Source of the DNA: Cannabis sativa
Taxonomy: Eukaryota > Streptophyta > Magnoliopsida > Rosales > Cannabaceae
Length of the DNA stretch: 64,000 bases
Direction: 5' to 3'
NCBI RefSeq assembly: GCF_029168945.1
Contig: NC_083604.1
Span: 31,677,686 to 31,741,685, forward strand
Made by a program: the position numbers and the translations under genes. The notes beneath the pieces are model-generated. The model made no database searches, was not told the origin of the DNA, and worked only from the letters and a program-made list of their open reading frames with translations. This document shows positions 1-12,449 of the stretch, piece after piece (position 1 is the stretch's first letter; every line of letters begins with the position of its first letter).

Positions 1-1125
1 ATTAGACATAGTCTAACTTTAGAATTATAATTGATCAATCACGAATCAATTAATGAGTCTTACAAGCAGAATTTTCTCAACTAGAATGGGGACCATGGTC
101 TATATGCTGAGCTTCCAATAAGTGAACCAAATTTACCAAGTAAATTCCTACTTATTAATTCTTCGTTGAATCCACTCTTAGAACTTAGAATTGCACTCTC
201 AGACTTATATAGAGCATATTGTATGTTTCACGATACCAATATACTATCTCATTTAACCATTGTTATAATCTTATTGTGATTTAAAGATCCTCTATATAGA
301 TGATTTACATCGAGATGGGATTTCTTTACCGTTCTCACCCCTCAATGTATTTTGCCCCTTAAAACACTTAGCTACCTGTAAATGGTGTTTAGTGATCTAA
401 TAATTAGTCAGTTAAACAAGAGCTCATCCATTTACTTCTATTTGCTATGCTCGAAGGGAATCATCACTTAACTTCTATACACCAGTAGAAGCTATAGATT
501 CCATATTTATGTTCAGCACTCCCACTCAATCATACTATCATGTTCTCGAAATATACGTATCACCCTGACCCGAAAGTAGGCCAGCTTAACTAATAAATCT
601 AAGAACATGAATAGCACTCCTGAGTTGAGCCTAAGCATATCAGGATTTAGATTCTTTTAATCTTAAGATCAACTACTGATATTGACTTGGAAAGATATGT
701 ATAACGGTAAGTTTGTAATATCTTAACTTAGTTGCAATATCGGTCCAGTCCAATGTATACTCCATACATTCGAAACTAGTATACTTTACTAATGTCCTGG
801 AAAGAACATAACACTTACTCCAAGTGTAAGTACACATCATCGCTGATTATCACATTAGTGTAAATCCAATAACACTGATGAAACAGGGACCAAAACTTTT
901 GATTCATACGATCACAATCACATTCCACTGTGTTGACGATACTGTAATTGTGAATAAACATATGATCTGGATTTAACTGATTTTGTGTGTATGAATGTAA
1001 TAAACATATTAAACATATTAAACCATTAGCATGAAAAATTCATGCAAACATCAATCACTTCAAATTTCTTATATTGATAACTAATCAGATTGTAAAGAGT
1101 TTTATTTAGGGCATAAAACCTAACA
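1..1125 (-). repeat. 3' LTR of copia element 1 (partial)
   Basis: Nearly identical to 8333-9448. It ends on the plus strand with AACCTAACA, followed at once by a polypyrimidine stretch, which is the PPT read on the other strand. The first part, about 780 bp including the promoter region, lies outside the window. Confidence 0.93.
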
Positions 1126-1137
1126 AACTCCCACTTG
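1126..1137 (-). other. Polypurine tract of element 1
   Basis: On the minus strand this reads AAGTGGGAGTT directly before the LTR start TGTTAGG. The same purine run precedes the LTRs at 31253 and 37083, marking the family's plus-strand DNA priming site. Confidence 0.85.
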
Positions 1138-2940
1138 CACTAATATAAAACAAACAGTGCAAATAGGTCAATCTGATGTCTTGATCTTCAGATCAAGTGT
1201 AGTATATTTGAATCCACCCAAACTTCTGGAAACTAGTTCATAAATTCTTATGAAACATCCTTTACTATATGCTTTACTTATCAAGGGATACTGAAATCTT
1301 TACTGTTTTAAATGTACATCTGAATTAACAGAAGACATATCTCTCATATTTTAAGATATGTAATTGAGATAATACAGTGTAGACTTTTCTTCAGTGATAT
1401 AACTTTCTGGTATTTTCGAATAGACCAAGTTATAATTCTTCTCTAGTAGAGCTTGAATTATTATACAATAATTCCTCCACCCCCAAAGTAAGCACCATCT
1501 TATAGAAATCGAAATTAGATGGTGAGATACAAGGACAACTGATACACAGTTCCTTAATATCTGACATATAGATCACTTTCATAAATCCTTCTTGAATATC
1601 TTCTAATGTTCCCTATTTGATTACATCTCAGATAGCTCCCACTCAATAGCAGATGTCTGGTTAAATAATACTTTTAACCTCTGATTGTTTGGAGAGTTAC
1701 CTAGTTGTGACTTTTGTATTAGTCTGAAACTTTAAGTCAAGACTAAGTCATCAACATAGCAGACTAGTATTTGAAGTGAAAAATACATGCCAGAGATAAA
1801 GTAATCAAAAATAAGATACCATCAAATTTTATGAGGATTAAGAATTCTTGGTTCAAGTCATTCGAATGGACTGAACTAGAGTTCTTTATCTTATTCTCAT
1901 AATTCTGATAAGCTATACCTATCCATGTGAATGGTTAGATTTGCTTTTCAGTAGTGTTCTTAAGTACCTATCACAATTGTCAACCTAATGAAGATGGGTA
2001 TAGAACTTTAAAATTCTCCCACTCAATTAAGGTAGTGTGAAACTTTAACAAGGAACTTTGAAAGGTATCATATTTTTACCTACATCAGTAAAAACGAAAT
2101 GGAACATACAATCAAGATCAAGAATTTATATTGACAATAGCTGACTCATTATATTACTTCTATGTTTAAACAAGATATGTGTTTCATAGGGAATTGTGGA
2201 ATAGACTCCACCCCTAAGAATATACATATAGGGTACTATGGATAACCTCCACCCCTAAGTATATAGAGATTATGATCCACCCCTAAAGGTTGTAAAGATC
2301 ATGATTCTCTTAGTGTGATAGAGTTTATGTGGAGTTGAATACTATCCAGAGTTCATTAGATATAAAAGATCGTTGAACTGCATAGTTTTCTTCACTTTTC
2401 TCCACCCCTATCAGATCATAAGATCCTTTTATTAAACAAATTCTTAATAATTGTATGAGAATTAACAATTATTGATAAACATAGAAATAATTTCTAGTGT
2501 TTATATAATATAACTCTATGAAGAGTTGAAAATATTATAGAATTTACATCAATAATAAAAACACTTACACATACAAACATACAAATATAATGTGGTAATA
2601 ATTGATGAAGATAAAATAAATGAAGCTCAATCTCATAATTTGCAATAGTGAATTTCGAAAAAAATAAAACTTTATTAATAAAATAAAAAAAAATGTATGG
2701 CAACAATATGAGAGAAACAGGGATAAATATCCCTAACTAAAATTTGAAATCCAAATTGTTTTTAAAGTAAAACAATTAATTCAAAAATTGAAGAGCTTCA
2801 TCTTCATCTGGACGATTTCACCCTTGGTCCAGCTTGCTGATCCAACTCATTTGAGTTCAAGTAGCTGGGCCTATGAGAAGAAGAATACAAATAAACAAAG
2901 TTTAGTCCAGAATCATAAATCCAATTGGATAATAATTCAC
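1138..2940 (-). pseudogene. Degenerate, shortened copia pol remnant
   Basis: No open frame survives. The minus strand matches parts of the pol remnants in elements A and D, for example the GATAGGGGTGGAG stretch near 2400-2420 that corresponds to the integrase DRGGE motif. The stretch is about 1.8 kb, whereas a full copia pol needs over 3.5 kb, so large pieces are missing. A CCACCCCTAAG motif recurs at about 2208, 2247 and 2277. The 70-residue AT-rich frame at 2494-2706 has no recognisable domain and is not counted as a gene. Confidence 0.7.
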
Positions 2941-2947
2941 TAAACTC

Positions 2948-3808
2948 TTAAAGTTTATAAATGGAAATACCTTGTTTCTTTGCAAGAAGTTTAGGACATT
3001 GGGGTTTCCAATGACCTTTTTCATTGCAGTGGAAACACTTTCCTTTAAGTGTCGCATCACCAGAAGGAGCAGCCTTTTTCATGGCTTTAGCTCGCTTCTT
3101 GGTGTTCTTCCACTTCTTCTTCGATTTGGGCTTTGAAGCAGAGGCAACATTTGCTTCAGGTTTTATCGTCCCATTACCATTACCAAGATTATGAGGTTTA
3201 CTCCCTTTCTTCTTGGGTCCTCCAATCAAATTTTCATAAGTTTGAAGGTCATTGACTAATTCATGAAAGTCAATTTCCTTCTTATTCATGACATAATTTG
3301 ATGTGTATGGTAGAAATGCTGGAGTCAGGCTATTCAAGATAAGACTAACTTGAGTAGCACTGTCCATTTCAGCACCATGATCCTGGGCTTCTTGGAAATA
3401 ACTGGACATGAGGAGAACATGATCACGCACGTTTTGATGAGGTTCCATCCGTGCGTTAATGTACTTCTTAGTCGCGTCAAAGCGTGACTGAAGTGATGCC
3501 TTACCGAATAGCTCATTTACCTTCGTCATAACTTCAGCAGCCTTCTCAGTTTTAGAAAACCGAGTTTTGAGGGTGTCAACCATGCTAGAAAGCATAAAGT
3601 ATAGAGCTTTGTCATTTGCCTTCTGCCAACGCTCATACTTTTCTTTCACAGCTTTGGATGCATTGTCCCCAAGCACTTCAGGTGACGGCTCAGTTAAAAC
3701 AAACAAGGCACTTTCTCCTATGAGAGCAATATTAATGTTCTCATTCCATTTATTAAAGTTAGATCCATTCAGCTTATTTTCAGTCAACAGTGATAACATG
3801 GGATTCAT
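2948..3808 (-). CDS. gag: Ty1/copia Gag polyprotein (UBN2/Retrotran_gag_2 type)
   Basis: A 286-residue frame and the only intact retroelement gene in the window. Residues 1-200 match the plant copia capsid family: an N-terminal LNGSNFNKW motif, then a helical capsid region with ARMEPHQNVRDH and LILNSLTPAF. Residues 200-255 are lysine-rich and probably bind nucleic acid. A CCHC zinc knuckle lies at C258, C261, H266 and C271 (CFHCNEKGHWKPQC). The protein should form cytoplasmic virus-like particles around element RNA. The ATG is the first in the frame and matches the family start. The frame ends about 15 residues after the knuckle, so protease and pol are not fused in frame. It is read from the 5' LTR at 7544-9448 through a 3.7 kb leader. 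Confidence 0.93.
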   Translation of the reverse strand: MNPMLSLLTENKLNGSNFNKWNENINIALIGESALFVLTEPSPEVLGDNASKAVKEKYERWQKANDKALYFMLSSMVDTLKTRFSKTEKAAEVMTKVNELFGKASLQSRFDATKKYINARMEPHQNVRDHVLLMSSYFQEAQDHGAEMDSATQVSLILNSLTPAFLPYTSNYVMNKKEIDFHELVNDLQTYENLIGGPKKKGSKPHNLGNGNGTIKPEANVASASKPKSKKKWKNTKKRAKAMKKAAPSGDATLKGKCFHCNEKGHWKPQCPKLLAKKQGISIYKL

Positions 3809-6800
3809 TTTGGTAAACAGGATACTACAAAATAATAGAAATCAACAAATAGAAATTAAATAATGGTTTAGCACAGAAAATCAATTCAGAAATTATAAGC
3901 CCATAGCAAGTAGGAATGATATGAGAAAATACTTAAAAAATTCAATCCTAAATAATTTCCAAGGTTTTCAACAAACTAATATCAGTGTCCCGTTTAGGCG
4001 AGAGTCAAAGCTACCATCCATTGAATAGAGTTGTCAGCTCATCTAAAATGTTAAACATTCTAGCAACCTTTTATTCGATCAAGATCAGAATCCAGCGTTG
4101 TCCCGTTTAGGCGAGAGTCAAGGATATTCTATCTCATGAGCTTCTACCATTGTTTCGCAATTTGCAAGTCAAATATGGTCGCCACCATTAGGGTGATCTA
4201 TGCCATATAAAACACTTACAAACCACTTATCATGCGAGATTAAACGGTGCGAAATTGCTAATGAACGTTCCTCCATTAGGGAGGATTACTCACTAAAACA
4301 AACGCGGTGTAAAACCCACAATGGAGATCGAATATCTTAATAATAATAAAGCTCATTGTTTAAAATGTATTTTCTTTATTATTCTAATAAATAAATCTCA
4401 TTAAATTCTAAATTAAGAATTAAAATTCAAAAAATAAGAATTTAATATAATATTTATAAAATTATACTTAGATGGTGATTGAAATAAAATTAATTATTTC
4501 CATCTTAGTAATAATCTTAAATATAAATATTAAGGAAATTAATTTAAGTTGAATTAAATAAATAATTAGCAACTTAAAAATTTCCTTTGAGAATATATTT
4601 ATTGGGTTCGGAAATTTAAAGTATATAAAAATACAATTTTTGAAAATAATAAAAATAGAAAAGAAATACTTCAAGCAAAAATATCACCTATCTAGATATT
4701 CTTTTGACTAGTTAATTCAATTTCTAATAATATATATATTTTAAATTCATTTATTTTAAATTAATCAATTAAATGAAAAAAATCATTGACTTGAGTTGAT
4801 CTAAGAATTAATTAAAATAAATAATTAATTTACAACTCAATCTATTTTTCAAAAAAAATTCGAAAATATTGCATAATTAAAATGCAAATTTCGAAATTGA
4901 TTAATAAAATAAAGAAATATATATATCGAAAATTATTTAAATTTAAGTTGAGAAATTAAATTTCAACCTAAAAATAATTTTTTTTTTTAATTAAGTGCCA
5001 TGAAAGATCAATAAATATTTAAGTATCATGATGAAAATCAACTTAGATATTTAGATTTTTCAAGTTAATTAAATGTATTAAATTCAAGAAATAAAAATTA
5101 AGTGTAGAGAAAGCTTAATTATTAATTTCTATTTAATACTAGGAAAAATATACTTAATAAAATTGTACCAAAATTAATCATTTAAATAATTAATTTCACA
5201 AAGTATAATTTTCCTATTTAAATATTAGAAATAATAAGTAGTCTAGAAATTACTATCTAGAAAATATCTTATTTGACTAAGTATCTTTTCAAAAATTTGA
5301 AAAATATCTAATTTAAGTTATATAGAAAAAATCTAAAACTTAAATAATTTCAAATCTAGATTTAATTAAATATCACAAATTAAGTTGTAACCACTTAATT
5401 TGTAGATATCTTTTTAAAGTTAATATTTGAAAAGATATTAACAAAAAAAATATCTAAGATATTCCATTTCAAGTTAATATTTGAAAAGATATTAACTTAA
5501 AAAATATCTTAAGAATCTTTAATAACTAATGCCTAAGATTCCTCAACTTGATTTAAAATTTAAATCAAATATTCAAATTTAAGTTAGTTAAGAAAAATCA
5601 GTTGATACAACTAATTTATAACTTAAATAGGAATATTTAATTAAATAAGCTCCAGAAAGAATCTTAGTTAGTTAAAATTCTATATTTAATTAAATACAAG
5701 AAAAATACAAATAGTTTGTCTAGAAATAATATCTAAACTAAAAGTGTTTTTCTTAAAATTAACTTTAAAATATTAAAATGAAAAATAAATTTTCATATAT
5801 TTTAAAAGTTAATTATGTTACTAATTCAATTTTATTAGGTCAAACTAATATAATTAACCTAGTACAGTTATTCAAATCAGGCAAATGGGCCTTCACAATT
5901 GGGGTAGTTCATGTGAGGGGGTGCTGGGTTCAGTATGTCGTACCCACTTCTATGGCACCCAACTCTCACACAAGGCCCAAAAGAGAGGAATTTAACCTTA
6001 AAATGAATAACTGTTATTAATTGAATAGGTCCAAAAACTAAATGGACCTAAATAAAATCTATCATGGTGTGACATTTTATTTAGCAACAACCTATATGTA
6101 TCTATATTAAAACAAAATAAACATATAGGCTCACACAGGTACACTTTGGATGGATCCTATCATGTTGCTAGGTCATACACAGATGAAAGAAGATTGTAAA
6201 ATTTACCTGTTACAAATTATTAACTTGACCAAGGGAGCCATCAGATCATTAGATCTGGCAAAAAGTAACCATGGCTATTTGCAATCAAGTAATAATAGGT
6301 TTTTAAACCTTACACACAAGCTAAAAAACACATACTCCTGCAACAAGGTTAGCTGGATAGATGGAAGTAGGATTTATTTAATTTTAAATAAATAATTTCG
6401 AAAAATAAATAATTAAATAAAATATTTTAATTAATTTCGAAAAAAAAATAATAAAAAAAAATTTAATTAATTTTCGAAAATAAAATAAAAAATAAATTTA
6501 AATTTTGAAATTATTTTAAAATAAAATATTTAAAATTAAACCTACTATTTTGAAAAATTAGGTTTCAACCAACCTAAATATCATTTCAAAAATTTGCTAA
6601 CTACTTTTAAAAATTAAATGTTATTTTAAAAATAAAAATTAAATAAAAAATTAGAAAAGATAAATAAAATATCTTTTCAGATTTTTAAATTTAATTTAAA
6701 TAAATAAAATAACAAAATTTAAAAGTTAGCAAAATATCTTATATCTATTTAAAATTACATGATTATAAATATCATATTTTAAATTTAAATAAGGTCAAAA

Positions 6801-7526
6801 TATCTAAAAAGATTTAATTAAAAAATCTTAAAAGATAAGATATTTTTAAAATATCTTAAAAGATAAGATATTATAAATATCTTTAAAAGGTATTATAAAT
6901 ATCTTAAAAGATAAGATATTTTTAAATATCTTAAAAGATATTATAAATATCTTAAAAAATCTGACCTTAAATTTTAAAAAAAAAATATAATCAAATTTAA
7001 AAATAAGATAGATTTTTTTAAGCAAAAAGATAAATACTAATTCTATTCAAATTCAAATTACACTAATATCTTGAATTAAATTAAAAAAAATAAATTAATT
7101 CAAAAATGATAATTAGAATTGAATTAGGAATAGTAATAGTATATATACAAAACCATACAAAAAATTGGAAGCTAATTCTATGAAAAAGTATGAAAAATTG
7201 AAGAAAAAAAGAAAAATTCGAAACTGTACGGACAATTCTGCGATCGCAGGAAACTATCAGCATAGCCCTGATTTTGTCAAATCTTCAAAAAATCATAACT
7301 AATTCAAATAAAATCCAAATTGAGTTCTATAAAAGGCTAACTTGCTTAATTTTTTCCATACTATCCAATAAAATTAATTCCAGAAACGAAATCACAATTA
7401 TTTTTCACGAAAATTTTACAAACATCAATCAATCATCAAATAACACTCAAGACAACATGATACCATCCAAAGAACATACAAACAATCGTTTTAAAGTCCA
7501 AATTACATGTAAGTAAATCAATTAAC
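3809..7526 (-). other. Long AT-rich leader of element 1
   Basis: Non-coding stretch of 3.7 kb between gag and PBS, with no supported gene. It holds two copies of a 22-bp motif (3987-4008 and 4100-4121; core GGCGAGAGTC on the plus strand), a CCTCCATTAGGGAGG hairpin near 4270, the conserved stem block at 5888-5977, an extremely A/T-rich section at 6360-7080 with repeated AAAAGATAAGATAT-like units, and a shortened GC island near 7227-7262. Small frames here are chance products of low-complexity DNA. Confidence 0.8.
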
Positions 7527-7543
7527 CTGGCTCTGATACCAGT
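7527..7543 (-). other. Primer binding site (initiator tRNA-Met type) of element 1
   Basis: The minus strand reads TGGTATCAGAGCCAGG beside the 5' LTR end, complementary to the 3' end of plant initiator tRNA-Met. This fixes element orientation and LTR boundary. Confidence 0.9.
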
Positions 7544-9448
7544 TGTTGGGAATTATTTTACCAGGATCTTAGATCTACTCACAAGTATGTTTATTAACAT
7601 TCTAAATATGAACTTTCTAAAACGATAAAATAAACACATATAAAGTTAAGAAAACCTTACATTGATGCAGCGGAATAAATGTCTCCTTCCACTCAGATCT
7701 CTAACCCTTGATTCCTTTCTGTAGCAGAGTATAATCAAGATCTGAGCCCGAATGTCCTTCTTCTTCAAGTTTGATCCTTCACAGTCTTCCAATCTATGAT
7801 TGAGTTGCGCTTCTTTGTGTGTGGGCACTTACTCTTTCACTAGGGTCACGAAAAAGATGAAGGGAAAAGAGAGAGAGAGATTTCGGCCAAGGTAGAGAGT
7901 GAGGAAGGCTCTATTTTCTGAAGAGAGAAATTTCTGTCAGAAAGCTAATCTGAAAACTTGTGTTTTGACTGAGCCATCACTTTCTATTTATAGGCAACTA
8001 CTAGGTCTAGGTTTAGAATTATTTGGCATTAAAATAATGAAAATATTAATTTGAAAAAGCTAATTAAGTGGCCGGCCTAGGTGTTGTAATGGGCCTCACT
8101 TAATTTTGCAATTTTATCAAATTTTATCTCTATTTTCTCAAAAATGCCAATTTTCCAATTCTAACCATTTAAATGCCAAAACTAATTATTTAATAACTAA
8201 AATAGATTATTAAATAATATTGTCATTTAATTTAATTATTAATTAGACATATAAAGTCTATTAATAAATAAATAAACCTAGAAAACTCTTTTCTTTACAA
8301 TTTCACCCCTGCTTAGTGAAAATTCATAAAATTAGACATAGTCCAACTTTAGAATTATAATTGATCAATCACGAATCAATTAATGAGTCTTACAAGCAGA
8401 ATGTTCTCAACTAGAATGGGGACCATGGATCTATATGCTGAGCTTCCAATAAGTGAACCAAATTTACCAAGTAAATTCCTACTTATTAATTCTTCGTTGA
8501 ATCCACTCTTAGAACTTAGAATTGCACTCTCAGACTTATATAGAGCATATTGTATGTTTCACGATACCAATATACTATCTCATTTAACCATTGTTATAAT
8601 CTTATTGTGATTTAAAGATCCTCTATATAGATGATTTACATCGAGATGGGATTTCTTTACCGTTCTCACCCCTCAATGTATTTTGCCCCTTAAAACACTT
8701 AGCTACCTGTAAATGGTGTTTAGTGATCTAATAATTAGTCAGTTAAACAAGAGCTCATCCATTTACTTCTATTTGCTAAGCTCGAAGGGAATCATCACTT
8801 AACTTCTATACACCAGTAGAAGCTATAGATTCCATATTTATGTTCAGCACTCCCACTCAATCATACTATCATGTTCTCGAAATATACGTATCACCCTGAC
8901 CCGAAAGTAGGCTTAACTAATAAATCTAAGAACATGAATAACACTCCTGAGTTGAGCCTAAGCATATCAGGATTTAGATTCTTTTAATCTTAAGATCAAC
9001 TACTGATATTGACTTGGAAAGATATGTATAACGGTAAGTTTGTAATATCTTAACTTAGTTGCAATATCGGTCCAGTCCAATGTATACTCCATACATTCGA
9101 AACTAGTATACTTTACTAATGTCCTGGAAAGAACATAACACATACTCCAAGTGTAAGTACACATCATCGCTGATTATCACATTAGTGTAAATCCAATAAC
9201 ACTGATGAAACAGGGACCAAAACTTTTGATTCATACGATCACAATCACATTCCACTGTGTTGACGATACTGTAATTGTGAATAAACATATGGTCTGGATT
9301 TAACTGATTTTGTATGAATGTAATAAACATATTAAACATATTAAACCATTAGCATGAAAAATTCATGCAAACATCAATCACTTCAAATTTCTTATATTGA
9401 TAACTAATCAGATTGTAAAGAGTTTTATTTAGGGCATAAAACCTAACA
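7544..9448 (-). repeat. 5' LTR of copia element 1 (1905 bp)
   Basis: Bounded by TGTTGGG on the left and CCTAACA on the right of the plus strand, flanked by the PBS and by element F leader sequence. It contains a minus-strand TATA box at 7984-7994. Confidence 0.93.
7984..7994 (-). promoter_or_regulatory. TATA box of element 1 5' LTR
   Basis: CCTATAAATAG on the minus strand. The same motif is at the corresponding place in the LTRs at 24592, 38515, 55699 and 62972. Transcription would begin some 30 bp downstream and run through the leader into gag. Confidence 0.75.
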
Positions 9449-12267
9449 CTTCCACCATTGTTTCATACCTTTGTAAGTCAAATACAGTCGCCACCATTAG
9501 GGTGATCAATACCATATAAAACACTTACAAATATACTTATCTTTCGAGATTAAACGGTGCTATCTTGCTAATGAACGTTCCTCCATTAGGGAGGATTACT
9601 CACTAAAACAAAAGCTATGTAAAACCAACAATGGAGATAGAATGTCCTAATAATAATAAAGCTCATTATTTAAAGAAACTTGTATTTTCTTCTGAAACTT
9701 ATTTTAATTTATTTATTTTAAATATATATATTTATTTAATTAAAATTTCCAATATAGAATGAAAAATTCTAAATATAAATTTTAATTTAATATTTATAAA
9801 TTATACTTAGATGGATATGAAAATAACGTGAATTTTTTCCATCTTAGTAATAATTTCCATAAATATTTAAAAAAATATGCAATTTAAGTTGTTTCAAAAT
9901 TAATTTAAATTAATTTACAACTCAAATTTAATTTTCTATAAATATATATTGCATTTCAAAAAAAGAATTTTATAAGAATACTACTTTCGAAAATGCTTTA
10001 AAATAAAATAAAAATAAATCCTGGAAAAATTATCTTAATTTTATGTTGGCCCAAAATTAATTAATAAAATTAATTTACAACAAAAATGTAATTTTACTAT
10101 TTAATTAAATATTTAAGAAAAATTTCAAAGATTTAAGTATCATGATTAAGAATCAACTTAAATATTAATTTTCTATTTAATTAAATACACTAGAAAAATA
10201 CTTCAAGCAAAACAGATAATATCTATCTAGACTTTCATAAACTAATTAATTCAATTTCTAATTATAATATATTTTAGTTCATTTATTTTAATTAATCATT
10301 GAACGAAAAAATCATTGAATTTAAGTTGGTCCAAAATTAAAATAAATAATTTTCAACTTTAATCTATTTTTCAAATAAAATTCGAAATGTTTGCATTAAA
10401 GAAATGCAATTTAAAAATTTTGGGAAAAAGATTAATAAAATAAAAAATATATTTTGAAAATTATTCAAATTTAAGTTATTCTGAAATAAGATTCCAAACT
10501 TAAGATAATTTTCAACTTTAATTAAATGGCATGAAAATAACAATATTTAAGTATCAACATGAAAATCAACTTAGATATTGAAATTTTCAATTTAATTAAA
10601 TGTATTACATTCAAGAAATAAATAATTAAGTATAGAGGAGACTTAATTATTAATTCTAGTTTAATACTAGGAAAATATACTAAACTTAGATTGTACCAAA
10701 ATTAATTATGAAACAATTAATTTCACAATCAATGATATTAGAAATAATAACTAGTACTAGAAATAACTATCTAGAATATATATCATTAACTAAGTGTTTT
10801 TCTAAAATTAACTTTAAAATATTAAAATGAAAAATAAATTTCATATATTTTAAAAGTTAATTATGTTGCTAATTCAATTTTAATTAGGTTAGACTAATAT
10901 AATTAACCTAATACAATTATTTAAATAAGGCAATTGGGCCTTCACAATTGGGGTAGTTCATGTGAGGGGGAGCTGGGTTCAGGATGTCGTACCCACTTCT
11001 ATTGGCCCCCAACTCTCACACAAGGCCCAAAAGAGAGAAATTTAACCTTAAAATAAACAATTGTTATTCATTGAATAAGCTCAAATCTAATTGGGCCTAA
11101 ACAAAATTACTTATGTCAAATTTTATTTTAGCAACCTAGTCCACTTACTTATTAAAACTTAAATGGGCTTCATATATGCATCTAAGCTCAATAGCAAACA
11201 TATAGGCTCACACAGGTCAAATGATTTGGATGGGTCCTATCATGTTACTAGGTTTACACAGATGAAAGAAGTACAAAATTTACCTGTCACAAATTATTTA
11301 TAAGATCTATTGACAATTAGACTATGATTAAAATCAGATCATTGGATCTGTCAACAAGTTAATCATAGCAATTTAGATCAAATAAATAATAGGTTTGTTA
11401 AAATTTTTTTGAATAAACAATATAAATTAATAAACAAACATTGTCCATGTAACAGATGTGAATATAAGATATTAATATAATTAAATTATTATTCTTAAAC
11501 TAACCAAATAGATTTTAAAAATTTAGGGTTGTTAAAACAAACCCTAAAATCTCAAAATAAAGAAACTAATTTTAAAATATCTAGTTCTATTTGAATAAAA
11601 TTAAATTAAATATCTAATAAGATCAGTAATTTGAAAGAAAGAATCTTCATATCACTTTCAAATCTTATAATTTAATAAAATAAACCAATTTTAAAATAGA
11701 TTTGGTTAGATAATTATTATTTTAGGAATAAAATAATAAATCAATAATAGTTACCATAATTATATTTCAAAATATCTAAATTAAACAATCTTCAAATTAC
11801 TACAAAATATCTAAGTTATTTAAATATTTAAGATATGATTTATAAATTTCCAATAAGAGAAAAAATGATATATATATAGAAAAATTATTATTTTTAAACT
11901 TATAATTTATAAATAATTAAATATTTAACAAAATAACAAATTTTGAGTTTGAAAATATTATGGTAAGTATATCTATAAAAGTCTCTATGTTAAATAAAAA
12001 GATAAAGTTATCTTTTAATTTAAAATATCTTAAATATCAAAATTTCTAATCTTATAATTAAATAATATATAAATATTAAAGAAGTTAACAAATTTTTAGT
12101 CTTACCATAATAGGAAATATTTAAAATTAGAAATATTCCAAAATAGAAATATTTAAAATTGGAAAAAATTCCAAATTGAAAATATTTTAAAATTCGAAAT
12201 ATTTCAAATTGGAAATATTTAAAATTGGAAATATGAATCTTGGGAAACAATCCCATAAAAAATTGGA

Positions 12268-12326
12268 TTTTTGGGGAAAAACCCCAAAAATCGCAATTTT
12301 TGGGGAAAAAACCCCAAAAATCGCAA
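12268..12326. repeat. Two tandem hairpin units
   Basis: Two consecutive units of 29 and 30 bp. Each has a perfect stem TTTTTGGGG / CCCCAAAAA with a loop of five or six A, followed by TCGCAA. Element D has one inverted counterpart near 56613-56637. Confidence 0.9.
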
Positions 12327-12444
12327 TTTTTGGGTTGCCCGCCAAGAGAGGCTGCAAGCAGCCCCCATACGCGCGCAGAATAGGGACGCTGCAGGGTCCC
12401 TTGTGCGGCAGACTTTGGCGCATGCAGGATGTTCGTGGGCGGAC

Positions 12445-12449
12445 AGCAG
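12445..12449. repeat. Target-site duplication AGCAG, left copy
   Basis: AGCAG directly precedes the gypsy LTR start TGTAAAGCCC. The same five bases follow the second LTR at 21777-21781. Confidence 0.9.

Larger units (their letters stand above)
1..9448 (-). mobile_element. Ty1/copia element 1, young, gag-bearing, pol-deleted
   Basis: Minus-strand LTR retrotransposon whose 3' LTR runs off the left window edge. Reading right to left: 5' LTR (7544-9448), PBS, long leader, gag (2948-3808), short pol remnant, PPT, 3' LTR (to 1125). The overlapping parts of the two LTRs differ at only about eight places by eye, so insertion was recent. The element interrupts the leader of the older element F: the sequence at 9449 continues with the same leader motif that lies near 4146 in element 1. 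The other target-site copy is outside the window. With gag but no usable pol, it needs enzymes in trans. Confidence 0.9.
9449..12449 (-). other. AT-rich leader of element F (left part)
   Basis: Non-coding. It aligns with the element 1 leader from about 4146 onward and, inverted, with 56600-59500 of element D. It includes the CCTCCATTAGGGAGG hairpin near 9580, the conserved stem block at 10936-11028, long A/T-rich sections, a double hairpin repeat at 12268-12326 and half of a GC-rich island at 12337-12449. No gene is supported. Confidence 0.8.

Noticed and set aside
6800..6960. Regular AAAAGATAAGATAT-like repeats resembling an array
   Set aside because: Units are low-complexity, uneven and without unique spacers, so not CRISPR; simple AT repeat in the copia leader.
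7527..7543. Possible tRNA gene from the Met-tRNA-like sequence
   Set aside because: Only the 3'-end complement is present; there is no cloverleaf. It is a primer binding site.
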